Origin: Erigeron canadensis
Lineage: Eukaryota; Streptophyta; Magnoliopsida; Asterales; Asteraceae
Assembly: GCF_010389155.1 (NCBI RefSeq)
Contig: NC_057764.1
Location: 42,106,275 to 42,170,274, forward strand
DNA: 64,000 nt
Direction of reading: 5' to 3'
This document shows positions 1-10,895 of this stretch, piece after piece (position 1 is the first letter of the stretch; each line of letters opens with the position of its first letter). The position numbers and the translations under genes are program-made. The notes beneath the pieces were generated by a model that was not told where the DNA came from, did no database searches, and worked only from the letters and a program-made list of their open reading frames with translations.

Positions 1-2604
1 TTGCAATCAAATGATGAATCATTTGAAAGATGCGTATCTTGTGTTTCCGGCAAAATGACAAGGAAACCTTTTCAAAATAAACCAGAAAGGGTTAAAGATC
101 TACTTGGACTAATACATTCGGATGTATGTGGCCCATTTAGACATGTGTCAAGGAAAGGTGCTAGCTATTTCGTCACTTTTACGGATGATTTCAGTCGTTA
201 TGGTTATGTTTACTTGATTAAGCATAAACATGAAGTCTTTGAAACATTCAAGGAATTTAAAAGTGAAGTGGAGAATCAACTCAGTAAAACCATCAAGATC
301 CTTCGTTCGGATCGAGGTGGTGAATACTTAAGTCAAGAGTTTAAGGATTATCTTAAAGTTTGTGGAATAGTTCAACAGCTTACTCCTCCATATACTCCTC
401 AACACAATGGTGTTTCGGAGAGGAGAAATCGAACCTTGTTGGAAATGGTTCGATCGATGATGATTCATACGACTCTTCCTTTTTCGTTTTGGGATTATGC
501 CCTCGAGACTGCTGTTCGCATTCTCAATATGGTTCCAACTAAGAAAGTTGACAAGACACCGCTTGAATTATGGCATGGAAGTGTTCCTCAATTGTCTTAC
601 TTAAAGGTCTGGGGATGTGAGGCGCTCGTGAAACGAGATACGCCTGACAAGCTTGCACCTAGATCTGTCAAGTGCATCTTTGTAGGATACCCAAAGGAAA
701 CGATGGGTTACTACTTCTACTTTCCTACGGAAAACACTGTCAAAGTTTTCCGATATGCTGAGTTCTTTGAAAAGAAACTCATATCTCAAGAAGACAGTGG
801 GAGGATTGTTGAGCTTGATGAGCATCAAGAAGATGTGTCAACTTCTAAGGATACTAGCAATCTTCAACTTGGGGGGGGGGGGGGAAATGTTCAAAGAGAT
901 GAATCTCAAGATGAACTTCAAGCTGAAGATGAAGCAATTCCACTTCGTAGGTCCTCAAGGACCATACGTGCTCGTGATAGATTAAATCTTATGATTGAGT
1001 CTGAACAACATGTGGTAGGAGATTTGAATGAACCTCCTAATTTCAATGCTGCATTATCAGATCCGGAATCTGAAAAATGGCTTGAAGCTGCGAACGTGGA
1101 AATGAAATCCATGAAAGACAATCAAGTCTGGAGCTTGGTTGATCTTCCACCAAATGGTAGAACCGTTGGGTGTAAATGGATCTTCAAGAAGAAGACCGAC
1201 ATGGATGGAAATACACACACCTATAAAGCTCGTCTTGTGGCGAAAGGTTATACTCAACTCTTTGGAGTTGATTATGAGGAAACCTTTTCTCCGGTTGCGG
1301 ACATTAGAGCTATTAGGATCATCTTAGCCATAGCAGCGTACTATGACTTTGAGATATGGCAAATGGATGTCAAAACCGCTTTCTTGAATGGTTTTCTAGA
1401 CGAGGAAGTCTATATGGACCAACCTGAAGGTTTTGTCGATCCAAAACATCCCAACAAAGTATGCAAGCTTCAAAGGTCCATTTATGGACTAAAGCAAACG
1501 TCAAGGAGTTGGAATAAAAGGTTTGATGAAGAGATCAAAAAGTTTGATTTTGTTCAGAATCCTGATGAGCCATGTGTATATCGCAGAGCTAGTGGGAGTA
1601 ATGTTACTTTCGTTGTCTTGTATGTCGATGACATATTGATAATAGGAAATCACATTCCAATGTTGAAAGACGTTAAATCTTATCTTGGAAAGTGTTTTGC
1701 TATGAAAGACTTGGGTGAAGCAGCATTCATACTTGGAATCAAAATCTATAGAGATAGAAGTAAACGGTTGATCGGATTAAGTCAAAGTGCGTATATAGAT
1801 AAGATCTTGAAGATATTCAAGATGGAGAATTCTAAGCGCGGGAACTTGCCTATGCAAGAAGGACTTAATTTATCCAACAAGAATGGTGCTTCTACACCTG
1901 AAGAGGTGGAGCGTATGAAGAGAGTCCCTTATGCTTCAGCGATGGGATCTATCATGTATGCGGTTAGATGCACTAGACCTGACATTGCGTTCGCGCAAAA
2001 TATAGTAAGCCGATATCAGCAAAATCCCAGAGAGGATCATTGGACTGTTGTGAAAAACATTCTTAAGTACATGCGTGCTACTAAAGAATTGTTTTTGGTG
2101 TATGGAGGAAATCCGGATCAAGAGCTTAAAGTCACTGGATACTGTGATGCTGGATTTCAGACTGATAAGGATGATACCAAGTCCCAGTCAGGGTATGTCT
2201 TCATTTTAAATGGAGGAGCAGTAGATTGGAAGAGCAAGCAGCAATCTACCGTTGCTATGTCTGCTACAGAGTCTGAGTATATAGCTGCTTCGGATGCAGC
2301 AATGGAAGCTGTCTGGATCAGAAAGTTTATTTCTGGACTTGATGTGATGCCATCAAATAATACACCTATGGATCTGTACTGTGACAATTCTGGAGCAATT
2401 GTCATTGCCAATGAACCTGGGGTTCAAAAAGGTGCCAGACATTACCAAAGGAGATATCACTATGTTCGAGAGCAAATCGAATCACGTGAAATCAATTTAA
2501 TCAAAGTTCACACAGATAATAACTTGGCGGATCCTTTTACAAAGGCATTGTCAAAGGGAAAGCTCAACAAGCATGCAGAAGGCTTAGGTCTTAGATATTG
2601 CTAA
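1..2604 (+). CDS. Ty1/copia retrotransposon polyprotein, 3' part (integrase, reverse transcriptase, RNase H)
   Basis: The frame is open for 867 codons from the window edge to TAA, so the 5' part (gag, protease, start of integrase) lies outside. Integrase comes first: Asp in DVCGP (about residue 42), Asp in SDRGGEY (about 104) and Glu in SERRNR (about 140) make the DDE triad. Reverse transcriptase follows from VWSLVDLPPN, with the YVDDILI catalytic motif near residue 545. RNase H has YCDAGFQ and SATESEYIA, and the tail is DNNLADPFTKAL. The order integrase before RT defines the copia superfamily. A run of 14 G at 871-884 encodes glycines in the linker between integrase and RT. The lack of stops suggests a young element. 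Nothing visible shows whether it is active. Confidence 0.95.
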   Translation: MQSNDESFERCVSCVSGKMTRKPFQNKPERVKDLLGLIHSDVCGPFRHVSRKGASYFVTFTDDFSRYGYVYLIKHKHEVFETFKEFKSEVENQLSKTIKILRSDRGGEYLSQEFKDYLKVCGIVQQLTPPYTPQHNGVSERRNRTLLEMVRSMMIHTTLPFSFWDYALETAVRILNMVPTKKVDKTPLELWHGSVPQLSYLKVWGCEALVKRDTPDKLAPRSVKCIFVGYPKETMGYYFYFPTENTVKVFRYAEFFEKKLISQEDSGRIVELDEHQEDVSTSKDTSNLQLGGGGGNVQRDESQDELQAEDEAIPLRRSSRTIRARDRLNLMIESEQHVVGDLNEPPNFNAALSDPESEKWLEAANVEMKSMKDNQVWSLVDLPPNGRTVGCKWIFKKKTDMDGNTHTYKARLVAKGYTQLFGVDYEETFSPVADIRAIRIILAIAAYYDFEIWQMDVKTAFLNGFLDEEVYMDQPEGFVDPKHPNKVCKLQRSIYGLKQTSRSWNKRFDEEIKKFDFVQNPDEPCVYRRASGSNVTFVVLYVDDILIIGNHIPMLKDVKSYLGKCFAMKDLGEAAFILGIKIYRDRSKRLIGLSQSAYIDKILKIFKMENSKRGNLPMQEGLNLSNKNGASTPEEVERMKRVPYASAMGSIMYAVRCTRPDIAFAQNIVSRYQQNPREDHWTVVKNILKYMRATKELFLVYGGNPDQELKVTGYCDAGFQTDKDDTKSQSGYVFILNGGAVDWKSKQQSTVAMSATESEYIAASDAAMEAVWIRKFISGLDVMPSNNTPMDLYCDNSGAIVIANEPGVQKGARHYQRRYHYVREQIESREINLIKVHTDNNLADPFTKALSKGKLNKHAEGLGLRYC

Positions 2605-2646
2605 GTTATTTCATGTAAATCTGTGATTAGTATTTGGATAATGGGA

Positions 2647-4191
2647 TGTTAAACAATTGTTATTTTCAATAAATGAATTTTTATACGCGGTATAAGAGGT
2701 TTCATTTTTATAATAATTGTGTCATATATTTGCATGTTTAAATCCATGAATATTAGTTGAATATTCTAAATGTCTATTGTCAATTAATTATATGGGAATA
2801 TAATTAAAGTAACACAATTGTGAGAGATTGGTGAAAATATTTAAGGGAATATTTTGAAGATGGTGGATCGTACTAAACTCACATGATATTCAAAAGGTGA
2901 ATATTGGACTTACCCCACAGAGCGAATTATCATTTTATGGATCGGCGTCATTAAATGAAGTTCGTGAAATGGTTACTTTATTTATCCTTTGACTTGAGAT
3001 ACAAGTGAGTTATGCATGTGTGGATTGCATTTCTTGATATAGTTCCTAACTGTCCTGAACAAGGCAGTAATAAAGGGCTATTTTCAGAAATGTTAAGAAA
3101 CGACATGGCCAGACACTTGTAGTCAATACAGGATTTGTTCCTTCAATTTGCAACTGAAGTATGATACCATTTGGCGCCCTCATTAATTAATTAAGATGTT
3201 TGTATGGCCATACCCAAATGAACTCAAGAGGAGTCTTGACTAATTTGGTAATCTTGATTAATTGTAGAAATGAGAAACATAATCGTTAAATTATGAAATG
3301 ACATTAATCCATATTCATAATTAACAAGGGTATCTGAACAAAGGGATATTAAAGACTAAATCATTTCAACTTGGCAAATTTAAGAATCTATTCTTAAATA
3401 TTTCCGGGAGCATTGGAGTGTTGCTAGACGCCAACCAATGTTATTGCTTTCATAATAACATGCTCAAGTGAGAGTTGTTGGCATATGATCATATTATTAT
3501 AAGTCGCATGTCCGGGAATAGTTTAAGCCTACGGGGTCACACAAAATGACACGATAACTCGATAATAACAATTGATATATTAAAGTAATATATTAATTAG
3601 TTTGATCACGAAATAATTAATTAAACATAATTAAATGGTTAATTATATTTAATTGATTAAAAAGGAGGATTAAAATGTGAAAATTGGAAAGTGGACTTGG
3701 ACCTAAAGTCCATCATATGGGACGGTTTGGTTAAGGGGTTTTAAGCCTTAACTTAACTTGTTTTTCAAGACAATGTTAACCTAATTGTTCCCTATAAATA
3801 CAAGGGTTAATTCTAGGTTTTCATTCATTCATTCACAAAGCAAATTCTCTCCTTCCTCCCTCTTTTCTTTAGTTCGGCTGAAGCCCTCATCCTCTAAGGG
3901 TTTTCGGTTTCGATTTTAAGTTTAAGGGTTTTAAACAAAGGGTTGTTTAGGTTCGTGATCGAGGTACTAGCATACATTACTCGGGGTGTCTAGTGTGCGA
4001 TCGTGGAGGATTTTTGCTTTAAACCCTAAGCATTAATAATAATCTTATTATTATTATCTTATTGGATCTTTACATATAAGGTACACGTTTCGATTCTATT
4101 CTTTGTTAATTAATTTGATTGCATATATGTTTCGTTTTCTTCCGTTGCGCTTACTCGTGATTATGTATGTCTATGTGTTCATATTCTAACA
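2647..4191 (+). repeat. 3' LTR of the copia element
   Basis: The repeat starts TGTTA and ends TAACA, the short terminal inverted repeat typical of LTRs. It begins 43 bp after the pol stop codon, following a short purine-rich stretch (ataatggga). Length is 1,545 bp. The 5' LTR is outside the window, so the ends rest on the terminal motif and not on an LTR-LTR alignment, and the 5 bp after it (gaaat) cannot be tested as a target duplication. Confidence 0.75.
3793..3800 (+). promoter_or_regulatory. Probable TATA box of the copia LTR
   Basis: TATAAATA sits inside the LTR, followed within 40-60 bp by a pyrimidine-rich leader (ttctctccttcctccctc). This is the usual U3/R arrangement of plant LTR promoters. 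Confidence 0.55.
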
Positions 4192-7019
4192 GAAATAACC
4201 ATATAGAACATGACCTTTTCATGTCTACAATCTATATATTGGCACATGAACAATATTATCAACATTTAAGTGAACAGATCACAAACACATGAGTGAACAA
4301 TCTACAAAAACCTATAAACACATGTGCAGATCCAAACTTAATGGTTCTACTATCATATTCTTATCGCCGATTAATAGCACATATCAAACATATAGACACA
4401 GGTTTCAAATGTGGACCATATATAGTCAGGCATAAAGAAACAAACGTAATCAACTCTATGCATCGCCGATACAAAAGTTATAACACAATTGTACAACATC
4501 AACTACACGTGTGACCATATCCAAATTTCACATATCAAATATATAAACACAAGTGAACCGACTCACGTACAAAAGTGTACGCTAACCCACACATGTGTCC
4601 ATATCCCACTATCACATACCAAACTTGCAAACACAGGTGCACACAAACACTTGTGAACCAACTCACGTACAAATGTGTACACCAACCCATACATGTGTCA
4701 ATGTCAAAATGAAATTGTATTATTCCATAACCATTAAACACAATAAAAATATGTGTGCGTACGTGTGTACTTTTTGTGGCCATAGTCCGACTAGACTAAG
4801 TAAAACACATGTAAAGGCATATCAACATAAGATTACGTTAATCTACAACAAAAAAACACAATAGACACACTTAATTATCATTTTGCCCAAACACTTATAA
4901 CTAATTAGCTTTTTGCTCAAGCACACCTAACCTAATTAGGAAAAATCAACATATTTACAACTCAAAACATAGTGATTCATCTGTACCTCATCGGATTCAC
5001 TTGAAGAACCAGTTAAATCGACTTTCGTCTCTTTCTTGTTTGTAAACTTGCTAAACGATTTCCATATTTTTAGCCTGTAACTCTTCCTCTTTGTTAATGG
5101 AAACAACAACGACATCAATTAAAACCCAACCAGTTACGAATCTTAATCATAAAACACGAGAAAAGGAAAAAACACACAAATACCACAAATTTTCAGTTTC
5201 AACTTTCAATTGCTGATTTAGTTCTAATTTTTGGGTTGGATTGGATATTCATAGAAGGTTTTATGAGTTATTCAAGGAGTATTTTTAGGGGCATAGATTT
5301 CGGTTTGTAACAATTTGGGGATAGTGTTTTAATTAAGGGGTTAACTAGTATGCTTTTAGCAGCATGCTTCCACTATGATTTTCAGGGGGGGGGGGGAGAG
5401 ATTTTATATTCAAATATGTGATTTTCATTTGGGGGGGGGGGGGGGAGTTTGTGAGGGGAAACATGCTTCTAGCAGGATAATGGTTTTTCCTTTTAATTAA
5501 TTGGTTATTTTCATTAATGCTCGATAATTTTTTATTCCAACCTTTAATTTCAGTCCTTTACATATGTTTCAACCTTTAATTTCAGTCCTTATTTACACAA
5601 ATGCCACTGCAGAATATGAACCATTGATTTACTTATTTGGGTGGACCAGAATAGTTTTCGCAGGTCTCAACCTTTTAATGGTTCTTGTAATAACTGCCCT
5701 TGATATATATATATATATATATATATGAGTTTATTTATTTTTATTCATTAATTGATTGTGACAATGTTGCTTTTTGTTAGAAGATTTAATTGTGAATAAA
5801 GAAATTGATATTACTTTGTTTGTGTTTAAACGAATTTAAAGACAAATATATAATAATAATCATCACATAAAAAGACATACTTCCATGAGATCAAGAAGAA
5901 GGGTGTGATTCTGTTTGAAAAAACCAAAAACGAAATCTTTCATCTTCTTATGGTCACCGGTTTTCTTGAGCTGAGAGCTGAGCATAATTCTCAAGAAAAA
6001 ACACAACTTTTTCAAGCATATAGCTTGACAAGTCAACATAAACACGGACACATGGATTCATGTTATCCTAGACTTCAGATATGTTGATTCTCGGCAAGAG
6101 GGCCCATCGACCTTGAAGGTCGGACCCTCGATGCTGGTCACCGGTATGTATAGCGGAACGTAACAGAATATCGACAACATCTGCTTCTCATAAAAACCGG
6201 CTTGTATTTTTTTTCGTAACAACTTATCGGGAAATTCGGACGTGGAGGCCGCAGATTATATTTAGCATAAATTACAGCGAAGGAATTGAGACCCCGCGAT
6301 CCGGTGGTCGGAGATGCATAGACTGACATGGTGGAAGTACTTATTTTGGGAAAGCCAAGAATACAAAAGGGGGGGGGGGTGGACTATCCTGATTTTACCC
6401 ACAAGTTATGGGTTCGACTCTTTAGAGTGACATGTCTTAGGATTTTTTTCTTTGAATGGCTTATGGTCTTTAAATGAGTAATTCTAGACCTTACATGTAT
6501 TATCTTTTTTCCTTGGGGTCATCCTTGGGGTTTTTTCCTTTGAATGGCTTATGGTCTTTACAAATATAATTTTCACCAATCAAATTATTTCCATGTATCA
6601 TCTTTTTTCTTTCTCTCTCTTGCTTGGTTGGACCACCTCACATGCCACCTATGTTTGTAAAAATTAGTTTTTTTAAATTTAAAACTTTGAGTTTCCTATT
6701 TACGAGTATTTAGACCTTACCAAAGGGGGCCTTATTATCTGGGTCGTGAGGCCTATTTATTTAGACCTTACAAAACAAAAATTGATATGTTGTCATTGTT
6801 GTGTCAAGTTGGCATACATTTATTAACAGCTTAATTATCCTTCAAAAAATTTAATCATGTTATGTGTCTAAATCAATAGATAAAATTAAAAGAGAATAAA
6901 TGAATAACACATGTCATATTTTAAGGTTAGGTTATTAAGAAGATTATTAGGCTAACTTTTGAAAGAATTTATCATTTTTTTATTATTCTTTTAGTGTTGA
7001 TAAGAAATGTATTCATGTA
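4192..7019. other. Intergenic DNA without a recognisable gene
   Basis: AT-rich. A diverged direct repeat of about 55 bp occurs near 4551 and 4648 (shared core ACTCACGTACAAA). Three poly-G tracts lie at 5385-5396, 5431-5445 and 6369-6379, and a TA microsatellite at about 5705-5726. A B-box-like GGTTCGACTCT at 6411-6421 may mark a decayed SINE. A minus-strand open stretch at 4936-5118 reads as a basic peptide with a Ser/Glu-rich end and a possible donor after SSESDE. I do not recognise it and do not call it a gene. Confidence 0.5.
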
Positions 7020-7057
7020 AGACCCTCAATTGTTGAAACTTGCGAAGCCAAAAAGTA

Positions 7058-7650
7058 CCCAATCAGTGATAATAACTAATAGATAATCTAATGAAATTAG
7101 CTAATCACTATTACACTAAGCAAGGCCAAAAGCTAAGTTATACCTAACGTTTAATTAGATCATGATATATTTAACTCATTATCTACAGAAGTGATGGATT
7201 ATTAAGATGAATCTGCTAAAACAATCGATCGGTGATAATAACTGATGAATAAGTCAATGACATTGGCTAAGCACTGAGGCCAAAAGCTATTAAGTTATAC
7301 CTAAAATTTAATTAGATTATGATTTAACTCATCATCTACAAAAGTGATAGATTATTGAGATGAACTTGGTAAAACAATAAGTTAACTGATAAATAAGTCA
7401 ACGAAATTAACTAATTAGGTGCTGTTACACTAAGGCACCAAGCAAGGTGAAAAGCTAAGTTATACGTAATGTTTAATTAGATCATGATTTAACTCATCAT
7501 CAACAAAAATGATAGATTTTTAAGATGAATTTGCTAAATTAATCAGTGATAAGGCAATGATCGAAAAATAAGTCAATGAAAATAACAAAGCAATGGTACA
7601 ATTAGCAAGGTCGAAAGCTAAATTATGCCAAATGTTAATTAGATCCGTCA
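7058..7650 (+). repeat. Degenerate tandem array of about 155 bp units upstream of SDR copy A
   Basis: Four diverged units start near 7058, 7219, 7373 and 7536. Each contains, in order, gtgataa(taac), an aatcactnttacactaagca-like part, aaagctaagttatac, aattagatcatgattta and aaaagtgatagattattaagatga. The same array stands in front of copy B, and part of it stands at 13.1 kb. It ends about 160 bp before the first ATG of copy A, so it belongs to the duplicated promoter region. Confidence 0.75.
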
Positions 7651-7742
7651 TGTCTAATTTCTAGATTAGGAAGTACACGACTTTTGGATGGATTGAAATA
7701 CCAATGCACTTGCTTTTAGATGTATACCATTCTCGTGTTTGT

Positions 7743-7768
7743 CTATATATATATATATATATATATAT
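7743..7768 (+). promoter_or_regulatory. Expanded TA tract in the TATA position of SDR copy A
   Basis: An uninterrupted TA run lies 45 bp before the ATG. The orphan promoter copy at 13.47 kb has catataaaa at the homologous place, which suggests that the run grew out of a TATA box. Confidence 0.5.
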
Positions 7769-7812
7769 TTGACACATCCTACTCCAGTGTTTCAGTGATC
7801 ATATCATACTCG

Positions 7813-9946
7813 ATGATGATGAGGCATTTAGTGGTCTCTAACTTCTGCAGGATTCGAATCACAGGGAAGTCAAGTTTATGGTCAAGGACCTTGTTGGGTT
7901 CTGGTGCTATAGCTGGGATTTGCACTAATAATGTTGGTGCCAAATTGGCAATATCAAGTCTTCAAAGGAGTGGCTCTTATGCTATTCACACCTTTAAGGT
8001 CTTCTTATAGATTTTTGATTACCTTAATTTATTGAAAAAAACTAGATTGATTGTAATAAATACATCCCCCAACACATTTAAGTTTAGTTTATGTATACTC
8101 ATGTTACACACAAAAATAATTTAGTTTCTTATGAACTTGATGGGAAATATTGTCCATAATCAGAAACACTGCTCTTAAGCATGCAATAATCTTAATTAGT
8201 GAACTTTTGATGCCTCTGTGTTAGGCAAAGGCGATGCAGAAAGAAGAAGGTGAACGAAGATTTCCACCGCAACACCAGGAGTCTCAGCCTGGAAAGGAAT
8301 ACCTTATGAACCCTCTCCCTCAATTCAGAAACCCCCATTACAAGCCATCTGGGAAACTCCATGTAGGTTAATATCTTCGATCAATGCAAATAAACCGTTT
8401 ATTAATTCTGTGCTAAACAATGATTATAGTTGTCAAAGTGCAAAAGAACTAAAAGAATCAAAACTTGAGTTCAACTGGTATGATTAAAAAAACTAACAAA
8501 GACAATCACAAATATATAAATTAAAGATCAAGACTTCTACAGAAATTATGCAAGTCACTGATTGCTGCTTCTTACTCTTCTCACCCAAATAGGTATTGTT
8601 AATGCGTTCATTAATTATAACGACTAATTTAGAAGAAATGTAACATTTAAAGGTCAGGGGTTGTGGATTTAATATTAGAAAAAAAGTTATATTTATATCT
8701 TTGCTTTCTCTCTTATTGTTGGGACGTACAGGGAAAGGTGGCGTTGGTGACAGGAGGAGATTCAGGAATTGGAAGGTCCGTTTGCTACCATTTTGCTATG
8801 GAGGGTGCAACTGTAGCTTTTACTTATGTGAAGGGTGCAGAGGACATAGATGCAAATAAGACATTGAAAATCATAAATGAAGCAAGAATTGAAGGATCGA
8901 GTGAGCCAATTGCTATACCTACTGATGTTAGGTATGACAAGAACTGTAAAGATGTGGTAGACAAGGTTGTGGCTGAATATGGATGCATTGATATCCTGGT
9001 GAATCATCCTGCCGTGCAGTACTATACTTATTCGTACACCTTAAATGAGATCACAGAGGAGAGGCTTGAAAAAGTGTTCAGGACCAACATTTTCTCTTAT
9101 TTCTTTATGACAAGGTGCGTATAGATATACCAACTGTTATATAGATCATCTTCCTTTGATTAGTTTGTTGTTATGGAGAGGAGGTACATGTGGGTTTAAA
9201 GGAGATTCAAACGAGTTAATTAGCACATATTGTTTTGTTTGATCATAATCAGTTCTTTTCCACATGATAAAACGGATATGGTAACAATATTTTACGTTTC
9301 ATGATGTAACATTATATCTATTCGTATTCCTCTAACGATTAAAAAACACCAATTTTAAGAGTAACATGGTTTTCCATTTTCTGGTCATCATGTGTACGTG
9401 CAGGCATGCTTTGAAGCACATGAAAGAAGGAAGTAAAGTCATATGCACTACATCGGGGTTAGCTTATGTGGCCGACCCACCAAGTTGGATTGACTATATT
9501 TCAACAAAAGGAGCCATAGTAAGTTTCATAAGAGCCTTGGGATTGCATTTGGTTGGCAAAAAGATTCGTGTGAATGGTGTGGCCCCTGGTCCAATATGGA
9601 CACCACTGCAAGCTGCAGCACTCAATGATGAGGATTTAGCAACACTCGGGTCAAGTGTGCCCATGGACAGGGCGGGTCAACCTTATGAGATTGCCCCATC
9701 ATATGTGTTCCTTGCATCCGACGACTCTTCCTACTTTACTGGCCAAGTTCTTCATCCTAATGGTACATATATTGTACTGTAGAACTTCAATGGTTGATCG
9801 TTTTATAGAGTCAAATTAAAAATAAAAAAGACATGTAAATTTACGAATGGCAAATTTATTGTGGTGGGATTTATTATCACAATGGTACGAGAAGATAGTA
9901 ACATAAATAGTTCTATTTTGCAGGTGGAACAATTGTCAATGGCTAG
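7813..9946 (+). CDS. SDR copy A: NADPH-dependent aldehyde reductase / glucose-ribitol dehydrogenase-like, organelle-targeted
   Basis: Exons are 7813-7998, 8225-8362, 8732-9114, 9404-9762 and 9924-9946, giving 362 residues. All phases agree (0, 0, 2, 1) and all introns have GT/AG borders. Exon 1 (62 residues) is rich in Ser, Arg and Leu with almost no acid and looks like a plastid or mitochondrial transit peptide. Exon 2 has the QPGKEYLMNPLPQF segment typical of this family. Cofactor motif TGGDSGIG is at about 115-122, the helix Asn in RTN at 227, catalytic Ser at 253, Tyr267 and Lys271 (YISTK). The family's NNAA motif is replaced by NHPA at 199-202. The C-terminus is HPNGGTIVNG. The nearest known relatives are the Arabidopsis chloroplast aldehyde reductases that reduce reactive carbonyls. 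Exon 1 DNA is identical to copy B. Start chosen at the ATG triplet common to both copies. Function is inferred by family; the changed NHPA motif makes activity uncertain. Confidence 0.85.
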
Positions 9947-10546
9947 CTAGCTGGTATCTCCTTGTGAGGTCCGAACATAAGAGTGATATCTGAAAATGAA
10001 ATGAATGTCTATGTACTTAATTGAAATGAAGTGGCAAAGTGGCGTGAGTATATATAAGTTGTAATCTTACAGTAAATTATATATGTATGCATAATGTATG
10101 TAAGCTCTGTATAAAGTTTGTAATAAAGTATTGATTATATGCCATACGTATGTATAAGTTTTAGGGAAAAGAATTTCTGTATGTATGTAACTTGTCTTTC
10201 GGCTACTATTGTGGGAAAGAAACTTTGTTTTGGTTCATTGTATGTAAGTAAGCTACTAAATTGAACGAATCGTTTAAATAATTTACTAAATGCTGATGTG
10301 GTGGTCTTTCTTTGAGCCATGTATCAGATGTTTGATGGTGCCGCGTTAGTATCTAGTCGATTTCTTACACAATTTGTTCAGTTTTGAGACAAACTTACAT
10401 ATAATGAACCAAAACAAAGTTTTTTTTGTATAATAATAGCCAAAGACAAGTTACATACATACACAGATTCCTAAGTTTTGATCCTATTAAGTACTATATA
10501 AAGAGGTATAGCAGAATGTAAGAAAAAGGATACAATGAAGTCCTCC

Positions 10547-10598
10547 ATCCCACATCGCTCGAGAGAACAAAGTAAAACAAAGGGGGAGTCTTATAAAA
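10547..10598 (+). promoter_or_regulatory. snRNA-type promoter (USE plus TATA) in front of the broken U1 copy
   Basis: ATCCCACATCG at 10547-10557 matches the plant snRNA upstream sequence element (RTCCCACATCG). TATAAAA starts at 10592, leaving 34 bp between. In plants this longer spacing marks RNA polymerase II snRNA genes; polymerase III types have about 10 bp less. It is nearly identical to the promoter at 20827. Confidence 0.8.
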
Positions 10599-10621
10599 AG
10601 GGAAAGAAGAAAACAGAATAG

Positions 10622-10851
10622 GCATTTACTTGTATCGAGATTTCCTAAAGTTATACAAATTTTATAGGTAAAGTTATTAAAATTAAATGTTAAGATTTAA
10701 AAATGATTTTTTTAATAATTTTATCTATAAAGTTGATATTAACTTTAAGGAATCTCAATCCTTTGAGGGTAAAGAGCTTGCTTGTTTTACGGGATCCGAT
10801 GCATCCAGCAGAGTGTACTTACGTTATAATTTGTGCCAGTGGGGGCTGCCC
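10622..10851 (+). pseudogene. U1 snRNA pseudogene downstream of SDR copy A
   Basis: It starts 30 bp after its TATA box with GCATTTACTTG in place of the U1 5' end GCACTTACCTGG seen in copy B. It ends with ATAATTTGTGCCAGTGGGGG, the Sm site and start of the last stem. The middle is lost: a foldback insert of about 120 bp (10637-10756, arms gagatttcctaaagtta / taactttaaggaatctc) and scrambled sequence replace stem-loops I-III. The two substitutions in the 5'-splice-site-pairing segment also argue against function. Confidence 0.75.
10637..10756. mobile_element. Small foldback MITE inside the U1 pseudogene
   Basis: Imperfect inverted arms of about 19 bp close an AT-rich 120 bp insert. Copy B has no such insert. 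I could not identify a clean target duplication. Confidence 0.5.
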
Positions 10852-10895
10852 AAAGTTTCAGTTTGATTGTTGATAGTCGAACCAATCTTGGATTT

